Part shown: positions 26,280-34,257 of the stretch, in pieces | Layout: each line of letters begins with the position of its first letter | Numbering within the stretch: position 1 is the first letter of the stretch | Assembly (NCBI GenBank): GCA_030539495.1 | Contig: JAUNRX010000027.1 | Coordinates: 1-34,257, forward strand | Reading direction: 5' to 3' | DNA length: 34,257 nt | Source of the DNA: a bacterium | GTDB taxonomy: Bacteria; Bacillota; Clostridia; Lachnospirales; Lachnospiraceae | Notes under the pieces: model-generated | Database searches by the model: none | The model's input: the letters and a program-made list of their open reading frames with translations, nothing else | Told to the model about the DNA's origin: nothing | Made by a program: the position numbers and the translations under genes

Positions 26280-27314
26280 TTACTTTATTTCTTTTACACT
26301 TGCCCTGCAATTTAAACTACATGGAATTACTAATTTCTTTGGATACATAGAGCCTTCTAGCTGTTCCATAAAGAACTGGACTGCTGCTTTTGCAAACTCC
26401 GGAATCAAAATATGCACCGAAGTAATTGGCGGATCTGAAAGCTCAGACAGTTTCGTATCGTTATAGGTAACCAAGCTGATATCTTCTGGGACCCGTACTT
26501 TCATTTCCCTCAGTGCCTTCATTACGCCAGGAATCATTACATCTGAAGAAACAAAGAACGCACTCGGCCACTCCGATTGATCCTTGTTCTTTAGAAAAAG
26601 AAGCAACTGCTCATAGGAACTTTTTGAATTCATCTCACAGTCAATGACCCACTCTTCCTGATATCTTCCCCTGTCATTTAGGATATTTCTAAAATAGTAA
26701 AGGCGGGAATCCAGAATTAAATACTTGCTCTTTTGATAAATCAGCTTACTTCCCACATAGCCAATTTTCTCATGCCCTTTTTTACTAAATTCCGCAATTA
26801 CTTGATTCATTCCCAAATGAACATTGGGAACGATACTGAAATATGTTTCTTCATCCGGACTTGAGTCCACAAATACAAGATTCTTCGTATATCGTTTAAA
26901 GCTTTCAATCTCTTTTGTCGTAAAACAGCCAATTCCAAAAATCCCATCCAGCTTGGCGTCCTCATGCATTACAAATTCCCCATCTTCATTTCGAAATAAG
27001 GTTACGGTATCAATATTTTTACTAAAACATGCTTCTTCCAAAGCACTTTTCAGCATTAAATAATAAATATCTTCTAATACTCGTTCTTTTTCAAACATTT
27101 GCGCAATTCCAACACGAATAACCTTCTCCTCTGCCTGAGCAGGCACTTCTTTTTCTTTTCGTTTTTTAACTTTATATCCAAGCTCATTTGCCACATCAAA
27201 AATTCGCTTTCTTGTCTCCGGGGTCACGCTGATCTCATGGTCGTTTTTCAACACTCTAGAAACCGTGGTGATAGAAACATTTGCTAACCCCGCAATATCT
27301 TTTAACGTTGCCAT
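26280..27314 (-). CDS. LacI/GalR-family transcriptional regulator
   Basis: The 344-residue protein has an N-terminal helix-turn-helix plus hinge, TLKDIAGLANVSITTVSRVL (3-22) continuing to VANELGYKVKK, then a periplasmic-binding-protein-like sugar-sensing domain. FVSSDVMIPGVMKALREMKVRVPEDISLVTYND is the family's typical late segment. It most probably represses the adjacent symporter-galactosidase operon and releases DNA when a galactoside-derived inducer binds. An operator-like 16-base word inside its own gene (27015-27030) is identical to one in the symporter promoter region. The start at 27314 has a GGAGAG about 5 bases upstream. It is divergent from ppx. Confidence 0.92.
   Translation of the reverse strand: MATLKDIAGLANVSITTVSRVLKNDHEISVTPETRKRIFDVANELGYKVKKRKEKEVPAQAEEKVIRVGIAQMFEKERVLEDIYYLMLKSALEEACFSKNIDTVTLFRNEDGEFVMHEDAKLDGIFGIGCFTTKEIESFKRYTKNLVFVDSSPDEETYFSIVPNVHLGMNQVIAEFSKKGHEKIGYVGSKLIYQKSKYLILDSRLYYFRNILNDRGRYQEEWVIDCEMNSKSSYEQLLLFLKNKDQSEWPSAFFVSSDVMIPGVMKALREMKVRVPEDISLVTYNDTKLSELSDPPITSVHILIPEFAKAAVQFFMEQLEGSMYPKKLVIPCSLNCRASVKEIK
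27015..27030. promoter_or_regulatory. Candidate intragenic auxiliary operator
   Basis: ATTTTTACTAAAACAT here is identical over 16 bases to 26170-26185 in the symporter control region. It includes the perfect dyad TTTTACTAAAA and lies about 95-100 codons into the regulator gene, encoding part of ACFSKNID. The two copies are about 845 bases apart, compatible with looping by a tetrameric LacI-type protein. Confidence 0.4.
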
Positions 27315-27356
27315 CTTACTCTCCTATTACCAGTCATACTAAATCATATTGCTCCT

Positions 27357-27385
27357 AGTTTAGCATACATTTCATAACTTAGCAA
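27357..27385 (-). promoter_or_regulatory. Probable promoter of the LacI-type gene
   Basis: On the minus strand TTGCTA (27380-27385), a 17-base spacer and TAAACT (27357-27362), about 43 bases before the start codon. Confidence 0.45.
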
Positions 27386-27416
27386 TTTTACCTAAAAACA
27401 AATCAGATCCCGTCCT

Positions 27417-27430
27417 CTTAAACGTTTACA
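27417..27430. promoter_or_regulatory. cre-like / LacI-family-like site
   Basis: CTTAAACGTTTACA, read on the other strand as TGTAAACGTTTAAG, matches the TGNAANCGNTNNCA catabolite-response consensus except for two bases at one end. It lies between the divergent regulator and ppx promoters, so CcpA control of either is possible. Confidence 0.35.
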
Positions 27431-27477
27431 CCCTCTCCTCTTCGGTAATACTCCATACAGAAATATTTCTTAGGTAC

Positions 27478-27506
27478 TTAACATTTTACAAAATTGCATG
27501 TAAAAT
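27478..27506 (+). promoter_or_regulatory. Promoter of ppx-ppk1 with overlapping dyad
   Basis: TTAACA (27478-27483), a 17-base spacer and TAAAAT (27501-27506). An 8-bp inverted repeat, ATTTTACA (27483-27490) and TGTAAAAT (27499-27506), covers the spacer and the whole -10 box, suggesting an operator for a repressor. Confidence 0.6.
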
Positions 27507-27558
27507 AGGTAATATATGTAAATTGTCATATATCAATCAAAAAAGAGGTGATTTCAAT

Positions 27559-29106
27559 ATGTCCGTTACGACGTTTGCTGCTATTGATGTTGGGTCCAAT
27601 AACCTTGCAATGAAAATATATGAATTTTCAAAAAAGAACGGACTTCACGAAATAGATTCGATCAAGCACACGCTAGAACTTGGCTCAGATACGTACACCT
27701 TTGGCGCATTAAGCTATCCTGTCATCAATGAACTGATTCAAGTACTTGAAAAATTCGTGGTGAAAATGAAAGAATATGCTGTCAGCGAGTATGCCGCCTG
27801 TGCTACCAGCGGCCTTCGTGAAGCCCAAAACTGTATCTTTGTTTTAGATCAAATTCAATTACGTACCGGATTACACATCCGAATATTATCCAATTCTGAA
27901 CAGCGATTCCTTTGCTATAAAGCAATGGCATTTTTTGAAAAGCCATTCAATCAGATGATTGCAAAAAATACGGCTGTGGTAGATGTTGGCGCAGGAAGTA
28001 TACAAATTAGTCTTTTCAACCATAATGTGCTGCAAAATACACAGAATATCAAACTCGGATCTCTTCGCATCCGTGAACTCTTAAGTAATGTAGAAAAAGA
28101 AACTCTCGATTATACAAGCCTGATTAACGAATATATGGAATATGATCTTTCTACTTATGAACATCTATTCCTCCCCAAAAATAAGGTAAAACATATGATT
28201 GGCTTTGGAGAACATCTAACAGAGCTTGTAAAGCTTTCGAAAAAGCTTGCATTTAAACAGCCCCTTGATATTGAGACTTATACTGCTGCCTTTCAAGCCA
28301 TTTCTAAAAAAGGCATTGAACAATGCAGCAAAGAGCTTAACCTTTCCAAGGAACAAGCAAGCCTGCTGCTTCCAACTGCCGTTGTCTTTCACAAGCTATT
28401 AAAGAAAAGCAAGGCTGCCGATTTATATTTATCTAACACCTGTCTTTGCGATGCTCTTGCCGTAGACTTCGCCCTAAAGCAGGAAAAGCTGTCTCTTCCT
28501 CATGATTTCATAGCAGATATTGTAGAGACATCAAGAAACATTGCCAGACGATATGAATGTAATGAGGCACACCTGAACAATGTGGAACATATTGCACTTG
28601 CCTTATTTGACAGTATGAAAAAGGTACACGGCATGAATCGAAGGGACCGCTTATATCTTCAGATTGCAGTCATCCTCCATAGCTGTGGACAATTTATCAA
28701 TATGAACCAGATTCAGTACAACTCCTATCATATCGTCATGTCTACTGAAATTATCGGGCTTAGCCATGAAGAACGAAAACTGGTTGCAAATGTTGTTCGA
28801 TACAAGTCGACCAACTTTCCCAGCTTTAAGGAGACTAACCATTGTTTCGATAAGACAACCTATGTAAAACTGGCAAAACTGACTGCAATTTTACGGCTTG
28901 CAAATTCCCTAGATAAAAGTCACAAGCAAAAGCTAAATGCTATTTCTTGCCGTTTAAAATATACAGAAACCGAAACACAGTTAATTATTGAAACAGAGAC
29001 CTTTGAAGATATTACACTAGAACAAGGATTATTTACTAGAAATGCTGAATTTTTTAGTCAAATATACGGGATTCGTCCTGTGTTAAAACAGAAAAGGAGT
29101 ATCTAA
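27559..29106 (+). CDS. ppx: Ppx/GppA-family exopolyphosphatase
   Basis: The 515-residue protein hydrolyses terminal phosphates of polyphosphate or pppGpp. The N-terminal actin-like fold shows AAIDVGSNNLAMKIYEF with the phosphate-1 loop, CATSGLREAQN, and AVVDVGAGSIQISLF (phosphate-2). The C-terminal half (about 310-515) is HD-like, but its metal motif reads HSCG (374-377) in place of HD, so the aspartate is lost and that domain may be structural. ATG 27559 has AGAGGTGA about 8 bases upstream; an earlier in-frame start at 27523 would add 12 residues without a ribosome site. Its TAA stop is followed immediately by the ppk1 ATG, so synthesis and breakdown of polyphosphate are co-expressed. Confidence 0.92.
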   Translation: MSVTTFAAIDVGSNNLAMKIYEFSKKNGLHEIDSIKHTLELGSDTYTFGALSYPVINELIQVLEKFVVKMKEYAVSEYAACATSGLREAQNCIFVLDQIQLRTGLHIRILSNSEQRFLCYKAMAFFEKPFNQMIAKNTAVVDVGAGSIQISLFNHNVLQNTQNIKLGSLRIRELLSNVEKETLDYTSLINEYMEYDLSTYEHLFLPKNKVKHMIGFGEHLTELVKLSKKLAFKQPLDIETYTAAFQAISKKGIEQCSKELNLSKEQASLLLPTAVVFHKLLKKSKAADLYLSNTCLCDALAVDFALKQEKLSLPHDFIADIVETSRNIARRYECNEAHLNNVEHIALALFDSMKKVHGMNRRDRLYLQIAVILHSCGQFINMNQIQYNSYHIVMSTEIIGLSHEERKLVANVVRYKSTNFPSFKETNHCFDKTTYVKLAKLTAILRLANSLDKSHKQKLNAISCRLKYTETETQLIIETETFEDITLEQGLFTRNAEFFSQIYGIRPVLKQKRSI

Positions 29107-31248
29107 ATGAAGCAGGCAAAATCAGATTTTATGAAACCACAGTACTTTAGGAATCGTGAACTAAGCTGGCTTGATTTTAACTACCGTGTCCTGCATGAAG
29201 CAAGAGACAAATCCATCCCTCTATTGGAACGCACCAAATTTCTCTCCATTACGGCTTCCAATCTGGATGAATTCTTCATGGTGCGTGTTGCGTCCTTAAA
29301 GGATATGGTAAATGCCAAGTATCTAAAGCCCGACCTGTCCGGACTGACCCCTGGTGAACAATTGATCCAGATTCTAAAAAAAGCTCATGAATTAGTAAAC
29401 CTACAGTACTCCACATATAACCGTTCTCTTCTACCTACATTAAAGCAAAATGATATTATTATTATTCCAGAATACGAAAAACTAAATGAAGTCCAAAGCG
29501 AGTATGTCGATAAATATTTCGAAGATTTCGTCTATCCGGTTCTGACCCCTATGGCAGTAGATTCCAGCAGGCCATTTCCCCTGCTAAGAAATAAAACGTT
29601 AAATATCGCTGCATTATTAAAGGATCGAAAGAAGGATAAGCCTTATGACTTTGCAACGGTCCAGGTACCAAGCGTACTTCCCCGTATCATTCCGATTCCT
29701 TCCGAGGACATAACGAGCAAGACCTTTATCCTCCTAGAACAAGTCATTGAAAAGAACATACAGAAACTATTCCTGAATTATGAGGTAAAGGAAGCCCATC
29801 CCTATCGAATTATGCGAAATGCGGATCTCTCCATTGACGAAGAAGAAGCTGCTGATCTTTTAAGTGAGATTGAAAATAAGCTAAAGAAACGAAAATGGGG
29901 CGAAGTCATTCGGCTAGAAGTCGAAGAAGGCTGTGACAGCCAGTTGCTAAAGATCCTAACAAAGGAGTTAAAGATTAAAAATGAACCTGATATCTTTTAT
30001 GTGAATGGTCCGATTGATTTAACTTTCCTTATGAAACTTTCGGGATTAGAAGGATTCGACCACTTACGATATGAAAAATATATCCCTAAACCAGTACCTG
30101 GCCTAGATTTAGAAGGTGATATTTTTGAACAGATTCGTTCTCATGATTATTTGCTAAATCATCCTTATTACACCTTTGATGCAGTCGTAGAATTTGTAAG
30201 AAAGGCCGCATTTGATCCTAATGTATTGGCAATCAAGCAGACCCTATATCGAGTAAGTAGTCATTCACCAATTATTGCATCCCTTGCCACTGCTGCTGAA
30301 AATGGGAAACAAGTCACAGTTTTAGTAGAATTAAAAGCTAGATTTGATGAAGAAAATAATATTAATTGGGCGAAAAAGTTAGAAAAAGCCGGGTGCCACG
30401 TAATCTATGGCCTTGTAGGCTTAAAGACGCACTGTAAAATCACCTTAATAGTTCGAAAAGAGGAAGACGGCATCCGTCGCTATGTCCACCTTGGAACAGG
30501 AAACTATAATGACAGTACGGCCAAGCTTTATACCGATCTAGGTATCTTAACCTGCAAGACTCCATATGGGGAAGATGCTACTGCTGTCTTTAACATGCTT
30601 TCCGGATACTCTGAACCATTATCTTGGCATAAGCTTTCATTAGCTCCTATTTGGCTTAGAGATCGTTTTATGGAACTGATTGAACGTGAGACCGCCCATG
30701 CAAAAGAAGGAAAGAAAGCTGTAATTATTGCTAAAATGAATTCTTTATGTGATGCCAAGATGATTGCCGCCCTATATGAGGCATCTGCTGCCGGTGTAGA
30801 AATCCATCTAATCATTCGTGGTATCTGTTGTCTTAAAGTCGGTATGGAAGGCATCAGTGAAACGATTACCGTACGCTCCATTGTAGGAAATTTCCTAGAG
30901 CATGCAAGAATTTATTATTTTTATAACGATGGCTTTGAAGAAGTCTATATGAGCAGCGCAGACCTAATGCCTCGGAATCTGGACCGACGTGTAGAAATCA
31001 TGTTTCCCATAGAGGATGAAAAAGCAAAAAGTGAAGTGTTAGAACTCTTAGATATTGAGTTAAAAGATACCGTTAAGGCACATATTCTGACGGCCGATGG
31101 TACTTATGAAAAAATAGATAAGCGCGGCAAAGTATTGCTTGATTCTCAAGAGTACTTTTGCAAGAAAGCAACCGAAGATGCCGCTAAGCTTGTTCAGGAA
31201 AAAGAAACCTATCGTGTCTTTGAACCCTTGGTTCCTCCTGAATCTTAA
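29107..31248 (+). CDS. ppk1: Polyphosphate kinase 1
   Basis: Makes polyphosphate reversibly from ATP gamma-phosphate. The 713-residue length and domain order are typical: N-terminal RNRELSWLDFNYRVL and ITASNLDEFFMVRV, a head domain, and two phospholipase D-like C-terminal domains. H461 in YVHLGTGNYN is the autophosphorylated histidine, and H599 in FLEHARIYYF is the second conserved histidine. R and K residues lining the ATP tunnel, for instance in AIKQTLYRVSS, are present. The start ATG directly follows the ppx stop; the ribosome site AAAGGAG lies within the last ppx codons. A bidirectional terminator follows the gene. Confidence 0.97.
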   Translation: MKQAKSDFMKPQYFRNRELSWLDFNYRVLHEARDKSIPLLERTKFLSITASNLDEFFMVRVASLKDMVNAKYLKPDLSGLTPGEQLIQILKKAHELVNLQYSTYNRSLLPTLKQNDIIIIPEYEKLNEVQSEYVDKYFEDFVYPVLTPMAVDSSRPFPLLRNKTLNIAALLKDRKKDKPYDFATVQVPSVLPRIIPIPSEDITSKTFILLEQVIEKNIQKLFLNYEVKEAHPYRIMRNADLSIDEEEAADLLSEIENKLKKRKWGEVIRLEVEEGCDSQLLKILTKELKIKNEPDIFYVNGPIDLTFLMKLSGLEGFDHLRYEKYIPKPVPGLDLEGDIFEQIRSHDYLLNHPYYTFDAVVEFVRKAAFDPNVLAIKQTLYRVSSHSPIIASLATAAENGKQVTVLVELKARFDEENNINWAKKLEKAGCHVIYGLVGLKTHCKITLIVRKEEDGIRRYVHLGTGNYNDSTAKLYTDLGILTCKTPYGEDATAVFNMLSGYSEPLSWHKLSLAPIWLRDRFMELIERETAHAKEGKKAVIIAKMNSLCDAKMIAALYEASAAGVEIHLIIRGICCLKVGMEGISETITVRSIVGNFLEHARIYYFYNDGFEEVYMSSADLMPRNLDRRVEIMFPIEDEKAKSEVLELLDIELKDTVKAHILTADGTYEKIDKRGKVLLDSQEYFCKKATEDAAKLVQEKETYRVFEPLVPPES

Positions 31249-31252
31249 CTAA

Positions 31253-31273
31253 GACACTTTGCTCACGCCGAAG
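31253..31273 (+). other. Second copy of the 21-base motif found at 11456-11476
   Basis: It begins 5 bases after the ppk1 stop and matches the post-synthetase sequence at 19 of 21 positions (core GACACTTTGCTC, then CGAAG). The flanks are not similar. It may be a relict of the structured element family. Confidence 0.4.
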
Positions 31274-31294
31274 AGAACTTTCTTATCAATTAAT

Positions 31295-31334
31295 AAAGCA
31301 GCCATAGACATTATTCTGTCCTGGCTGCTTTTAT
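31295..31334. terminator. Bidirectional intrinsic terminator
   Basis: A 10-bp stem, AAAGCAGCCA (31295-31304) with TGGCTGCTTT (31322-31331), topped by GACA/TGTC and flanked by A/T-rich runs. It serves the convergent ppk1 and DUF815 genes. Confidence 0.85.
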
Positions 31335-31424
31335 TTACGCAAACAACGATTGAAAGTAATGCTTGTATTACCTTGGCGACTGTTGCGATAACGAGAAAAA
31401 CTCTCAGAATGTGTTTCTTCTCGC

Positions 31425-32750
31425 TTACTTCTGCTCTTCTTCCTGTTCTGGAAGTTTTCCAAGTACATAAGAGATAAACTGTTCTGCACAACGTCCGGAC
31501 ATACCACCGTGGCTTAACTCCCACTGATTTGCCATTAGCTTCAGTTCATCATCTGTATACGTAATCTCTTTATATCTTCTTGCAAGTCCGAGTACAATCT
31601 CATTAAACTGTGTCTTGTTTGGCTTGGAGAAATGAATGGTCACACCAAATCTCGCAACTAAGGATAACTTTTCTTGCATTGTATCCGAATGATGCATTTC
31701 TTCATCCCTTACGTCCTCACGATCTGACCAAGTCTCACGAATTAAATGTCTACGATTGGATGTTGCGTAAATCAATACATTTCTTGGCTTGATTTCCAGG
31801 CCGCCTTCAATTACAGCCTTAAGATACTTGTACTCGATTTCAAACTCTTCAAATGATAAGTCATCCATATAAATGATAAACTTATAGTTACGGTTTTTGA
31901 TCATAGCGATGACTTTGGATAAATCCTCAAACTGATGCTTGTAGATTTCTATAATACGAAGCCCATCCTCATAATACTCATTTAGCAAAGCCTTAATGCT
32001 GGTAGACTTACCGGTTCCAGAATCACCAAACATCAAAACATTGTTCGCTTTCTTTCCCTGTAAAAAGGCTTCTGTATTATCTCTTAATTTTTGCTTTTGT
32101 GACTCATATCCTACAATATTATCAAAACGAACAATTTCGGTATTGGTAATTGGTGTTAAGACAACTTCACCCTTTTGCTTATCCACACGAAATGCCTTAT
32201 TTAATCCAAGTACGCCAACTCCATAGTCACGGTAAAATGCAGTTACCAATGTATAGAATTCATGTTCATCTTTAGCAGCTGCTAATTTTTCGCTTAATGC
32301 CACTACCTTTTCGCTGACATTTTTATTATAGGTGGTCTCTAACTTAGGAATGGAATGATAATTGGTAATTGTGGTAAAACAATCAATCCCTAGTTCTTGT
32401 TCCATCTTGCTAAAATCATAGTGGAACAACTCCATAAATACCTGGAACTCTTTTTCCGCAAATATATTGATGCTTCCATCTAAGGCTCCCGTCTTTTCAG
32501 ATGTTATACTAAATGGAGTTTCTGTCGTAATAAGTAAATATGTAAGATAATTCTGCCATAGGTTATTGTTAAATCCATACGTAGTAGCCACTTCTAATAA
32601 GTTATGGATCTGTGCATAGATTTTAAATGTTGCTTCCTCTTTTGTAATTGCCTGTTCTTCAAATTCTTTGAATATGTACGCTAACTGCTTTAATACGCTG
32701 TCATCAGAAATGTTATTATAGATGACTAGCTTGGATGTCTCTTTAAACAT
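31425..32750 (-). CDS. DUF815-family AAA-type ATPase
   Basis: The 441-residue protein has a long N-terminal helical region (about 1-190) and then an AAA-like ATPase core. Walker A is FGDSGTGKST, Walker B is FIIYMDDLSFEEFE, and a sensor-like NVLIYATSNRRHLI follows. The run YATSNRRHL...W.DR after Walker B is characteristic of DUF815 proteins. Their function is not established; they resemble DnaA/IstB-like loaders in fold. The ATG at 32750 is preceded by GAGGG 8 bases away. It appears to be a single-gene transcript ending at the terminator shared with ppk1. Confidence 0.9.
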   Translation of the reverse strand: MFKETSKLVIYNNISDDSVLKQLAYIFKEFEEQAITKEEATFKIYAQIHNLLEVATTYGFNNNLWQNYLTYLLITTETPFSITSEKTGALDGSINIFAEKEFQVFMELFHYDFSKMEQELGIDCFTTITNYHSIPKLETTYNKNVSEKVVALSEKLAAAKDEHEFYTLVTAFYRDYGVGVLGLNKAFRVDKQKGEVVLTPITNTEIVRFDNIVGYESQKQKLRDNTEAFLQGKKANNVLMFGDSGTGKSTSIKALLNEYYEDGLRIIEIYKHQFEDLSKVIAMIKNRNYKFIIYMDDLSFEEFEIEYKYLKAVIEGGLEIKPRNVLIYATSNRRHLIRETWSDREDVRDEEMHHSDTMQEKLSLVARFGVTIHFSKPNKTQFNEIVLGLARRYKEITYTDDELKLMANQWELSHGGMSGRCAEQFISYVLGKLPEQEEEQK

Positions 32751-32824
32751 TCTTATCCCTCTTTTTTATCCTATTTTTAAGTATTTATAACATAATACCC
32801 CTCTTTAATCTATAATGCAACTTT

Positions 32825-33532
32825 CTATTTCCAAGGTCGAACCTTCTTAGTCCATTCCTGGCTTACCCACCACTCACGATCCTTTGGATTCCAAGATCCC
32901 TCTGGCGACATCTGCATCTTTCTAAATATATAGAAAAACATCTTATTACGAATACTTGCATGAGGATGCTGCACTTGTTTTTTGACTTTCTTCGCTATTT
33001 TCTCTGTTGTCTTTTCTATTTTCATTTTCTTTTCCTGCTTTAAATCAGCCACTCCCATTGCACTACTAATCAATGGGAAATAATAGACCCTAGGTACTCC
33101 CATCCATTTTAACTGTCTTGCCATAGATTTGGTCGTATGCTTTGGAGGTGCTCCCGCAGAAGAGCATATGGTAACTGCCACCTTTTTAAACATTGCTTTG
33201 GATGGTCGATGGGTTACCCAACGGTAGGCAAAATGATCCATTAAGTTTTTCATTGCCCCGCTCATCTCCATAGCATAATTGGGAGTGTCCAATATAATCA
33301 CATCCGCTGCCTCCATCGCCTTGATGATCGGCTGCACCTTATCAGCACTTGGACAATGTTCCTCTCCTTTAAGAAAACAGGAATTACAACCTATACAAAA
33401 TTCCGGTCCATCTTTTGGGAGAAAGAATTCCATGATCTGTGTATCCGCCTCTTTCAATTTATCAACCAAGGAACTGGTCATTGTATAGGTAACTCCTTTA
33501 TGCCCCTGACCATGAATTACTGCAAGTTTCAT
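32825..33532 (-). CDS. Flavodoxin-fold NAD(P)H-dependent oxidoreductase
   Basis: The 235-residue protein opens with a beta strand and FMN phosphate-type loop, LAVIHGQGHKGVTYT, and contains FCIGCNSCFLKGEEHCP, a cysteine cluster seen in FMN-reductase-like and iron-sulphur flavoprotein-like relatives. VIILDTPNYAMEMSGAMKNLMDHF is the typical flavin-contact segment. The basic C-terminal third (many K, W) is less conserved. It probably binds FMN and reduces quinone-like or other small acceptors in the cytosol; the substrate is unknown. ATG 33532 has GGAGG with 8-base spacing; upstream in-frame ATGs are too close to or before that site. It follows the acetyltransferase gene by 47 bases and is likely in the same transcript. 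Confidence 0.82.
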   Translation of the reverse strand: MKLAVIHGQGHKGVTYTMTSSLVDKLKEADTQIMEFFLPKDGPEFCIGCNSCFLKGEEHCPSADKVQPIIKAMEAADVIILDTPNYAMEMSGAMKNLMDHFAYRWVTHRPSKAMFKKVAVTICSSAGAPPKHTTKSMARQLKWMGVPRVYYFPLISSAMGVADLKQEKKMKIEKTTEKIAKKVKKQVQHPHASIRNKMFFYIFRKMQMSPEGSWNPKDREWWVSQEWTKKVRPWK

Positions 33533-33579
33533 CTTCATTTCCTCCATTCTAATAATTCTCAACTCCCTAGTACTTATTA

Positions 33580-34020
33580 TCAGGTATCAAGACGTATAAG
33601 TTGGACTAACGCCTTATTTCGATAAACTAAATCCTCTCGTTTCGTAAATCCAAGCTTCTCCCAAAACTCATTTCCGCCTATATTCTTTTCAAATACGACA
33701 AGTGCTACTTTCGTAATTCCTTCTCTATGTAATGCTTCCAACGCTTTCTCCACCAACTGTCTTCCAATTCCCTGTTTCTGTCTCTCCCCATCGACTGCTG
33801 TATGACTGATATACCCCCGCCTACCATCATTTCCGGTTAAAATAACTCCTATAATCTCTCCCTCTTCTTCTGCCACAAAACAAGTATCCGGATTTCTGTT
33901 AAGATACCTAGCAATCCCTTCTCTTGAGTCATCTACAGAATTTAACCCCATCCCCGGAGTCCTGACCCAAAGACCATATACCTGTTCATAATCCTCAATC
34001 ACCATTTTTCTAATCCTCAT
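33580..34020 (-). CDS. GNAT-family N-acetyltransferase
   Basis: The 146-residue single-domain protein shows the acetyl-CoA-binding motif A, YISHTAVDGERQKQGIG followed by RQLVEKAL (the R/QxxGxG pyrophosphate loop), preceded by strands VAEEEGEIIGVIL and followed by NEFWEKLGF, a typical C-terminal element. It transfers an acetyl group to an amine; the acceptor cannot be told from sequence. AGGAGG lies 8 bases upstream of the ATG at 34020. It is followed by the flavodoxin-fold gene in the same direction. The region upstream (34021-34112) is AT-rich, and beyond it lies a structured repeat element. Confidence 0.9.
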   Translation of the reverse strand: MRIRKMVIEDYEQVYGLWVRTPGMGLNSVDDSREGIARYLNRNPDTCFVAEEEGEIIGVILTGNDGRRGYISHTAVDGERQKQGIGRQLVEKALEALHREGITKVALVVFEKNIGGNEFWEKLGFTKREDLVYRNKALVQLIRLDT

Positions 34021-34112
34021 ATAATTCCTCCTATTTAAAAAAAGAAAGCCTGCTACTACTTAAATTATACCTTAACCTGAGCACATTTTTTATCATATTA
34101 ATACTTTTCAAT

Positions 34113-34257
34113 CAGAAAATTCAGACGTACCTTCTCCAATTTTTCGCTCTCAGCCTTCCGTCATCCGCAGGAGAGGTCCGGGGAACCCTCGGTTCCCAGC
34201 TCTTTTCACTCCAAACAGAAAATTTGGACGTACCTTCTCCAAATTTTCGCTCTCAGC
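34113..34257 (+). repeat. Structured element, copy 4 (tandem head modules, cut by window end)
   Basis: Two units start at 34113 and 34216 (period 103). The second carries a perfect 11-bp hairpin, GAAAATTTGGA (34218-34228) with TCCAAATTTTC (34238-34248); the first has a weaker version. Between them the linker CTTCCGTCA...GAGAGGTCCGGGGAA matches copy 2, and GGGAACC / CTC loop / GGTTCCC (34181-34197) corresponds to the GGGGAA-CTC-TTCCCC hairpin of copy 1 with altered but still paired arms. The a-d block, if present, is outside the window. Confidence 0.8.

Overview
The window is about 34 kb of an AT-rich Gram-positive genome. Strong AGGAGG-type ribosome sites, sigma-A promoters and gene families typical of anaerobic Clostridia (DUF815 ATPase, YqeG phosphatase, an EF-G paralogue, GPH transporter plus GH42 galactosidase, adjacent ppx-ppk1) suggest a Lachnospiraceae-like bacterium. 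The sequence alone does not fix the species. No tRNA, rRNA, CRISPR array, phage gene or transposase was seen.

Layout, left to right. (1) 1-456: a tandem, hairpin-rich non-coding element. (2) 460-7667: an FAD oxidoreductase divergent from a 1,892-residue surface-type protein with eleven DUF11 repeats. (3) 7997-10605, minus strand: uppP, yqeG, aroK and efp, with efp also having its own promoter. (4) 10813-13760: a small alarmone synthetase convergent with an EF-G-like GTPase. (5) 14147-17611: an aroF-tyrA-aroA operon behind a near-consensus promoter and a 33-bp perfect dyad. (6) 17708-20182: a lipoprotein convergent with a secreted M14 carboxypeptidase. (7) 20482-22452: queA and a lipid kinase. 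(8) 22752-27314: a galactoside module of GH42 enzyme, GPH symporter and LacI repressor, with several matching operator-like sites, one of them inside the repressor gene. (9) 27559-31248: ppx and ppk1. (10) 31425-34020: a DUF815 ATPase, a flavodoxin-like reductase and a GNAT acetyltransferase.

The protein genes are mostly ordinary metabolism: aromatic amino acid synthesis, envelope lipid recycling, translation support, sugar uptake, and polyphosphate and (p)ppGpp stress physiology. The most unusual content is non-coding. A dispersed family of modular multi-hairpin elements occurs at four places (1-456, 7690-7901, 20290-20508, 34113 to the window end), always in the same orientation and beside gene 3' ends. 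Linkers and some loops are conserved while stem sequences differ between copies with both arms changing together, the pattern expected if folding is what is maintained. One copy supplies the last codons of a lipid kinase gene. I do not recognise this family.
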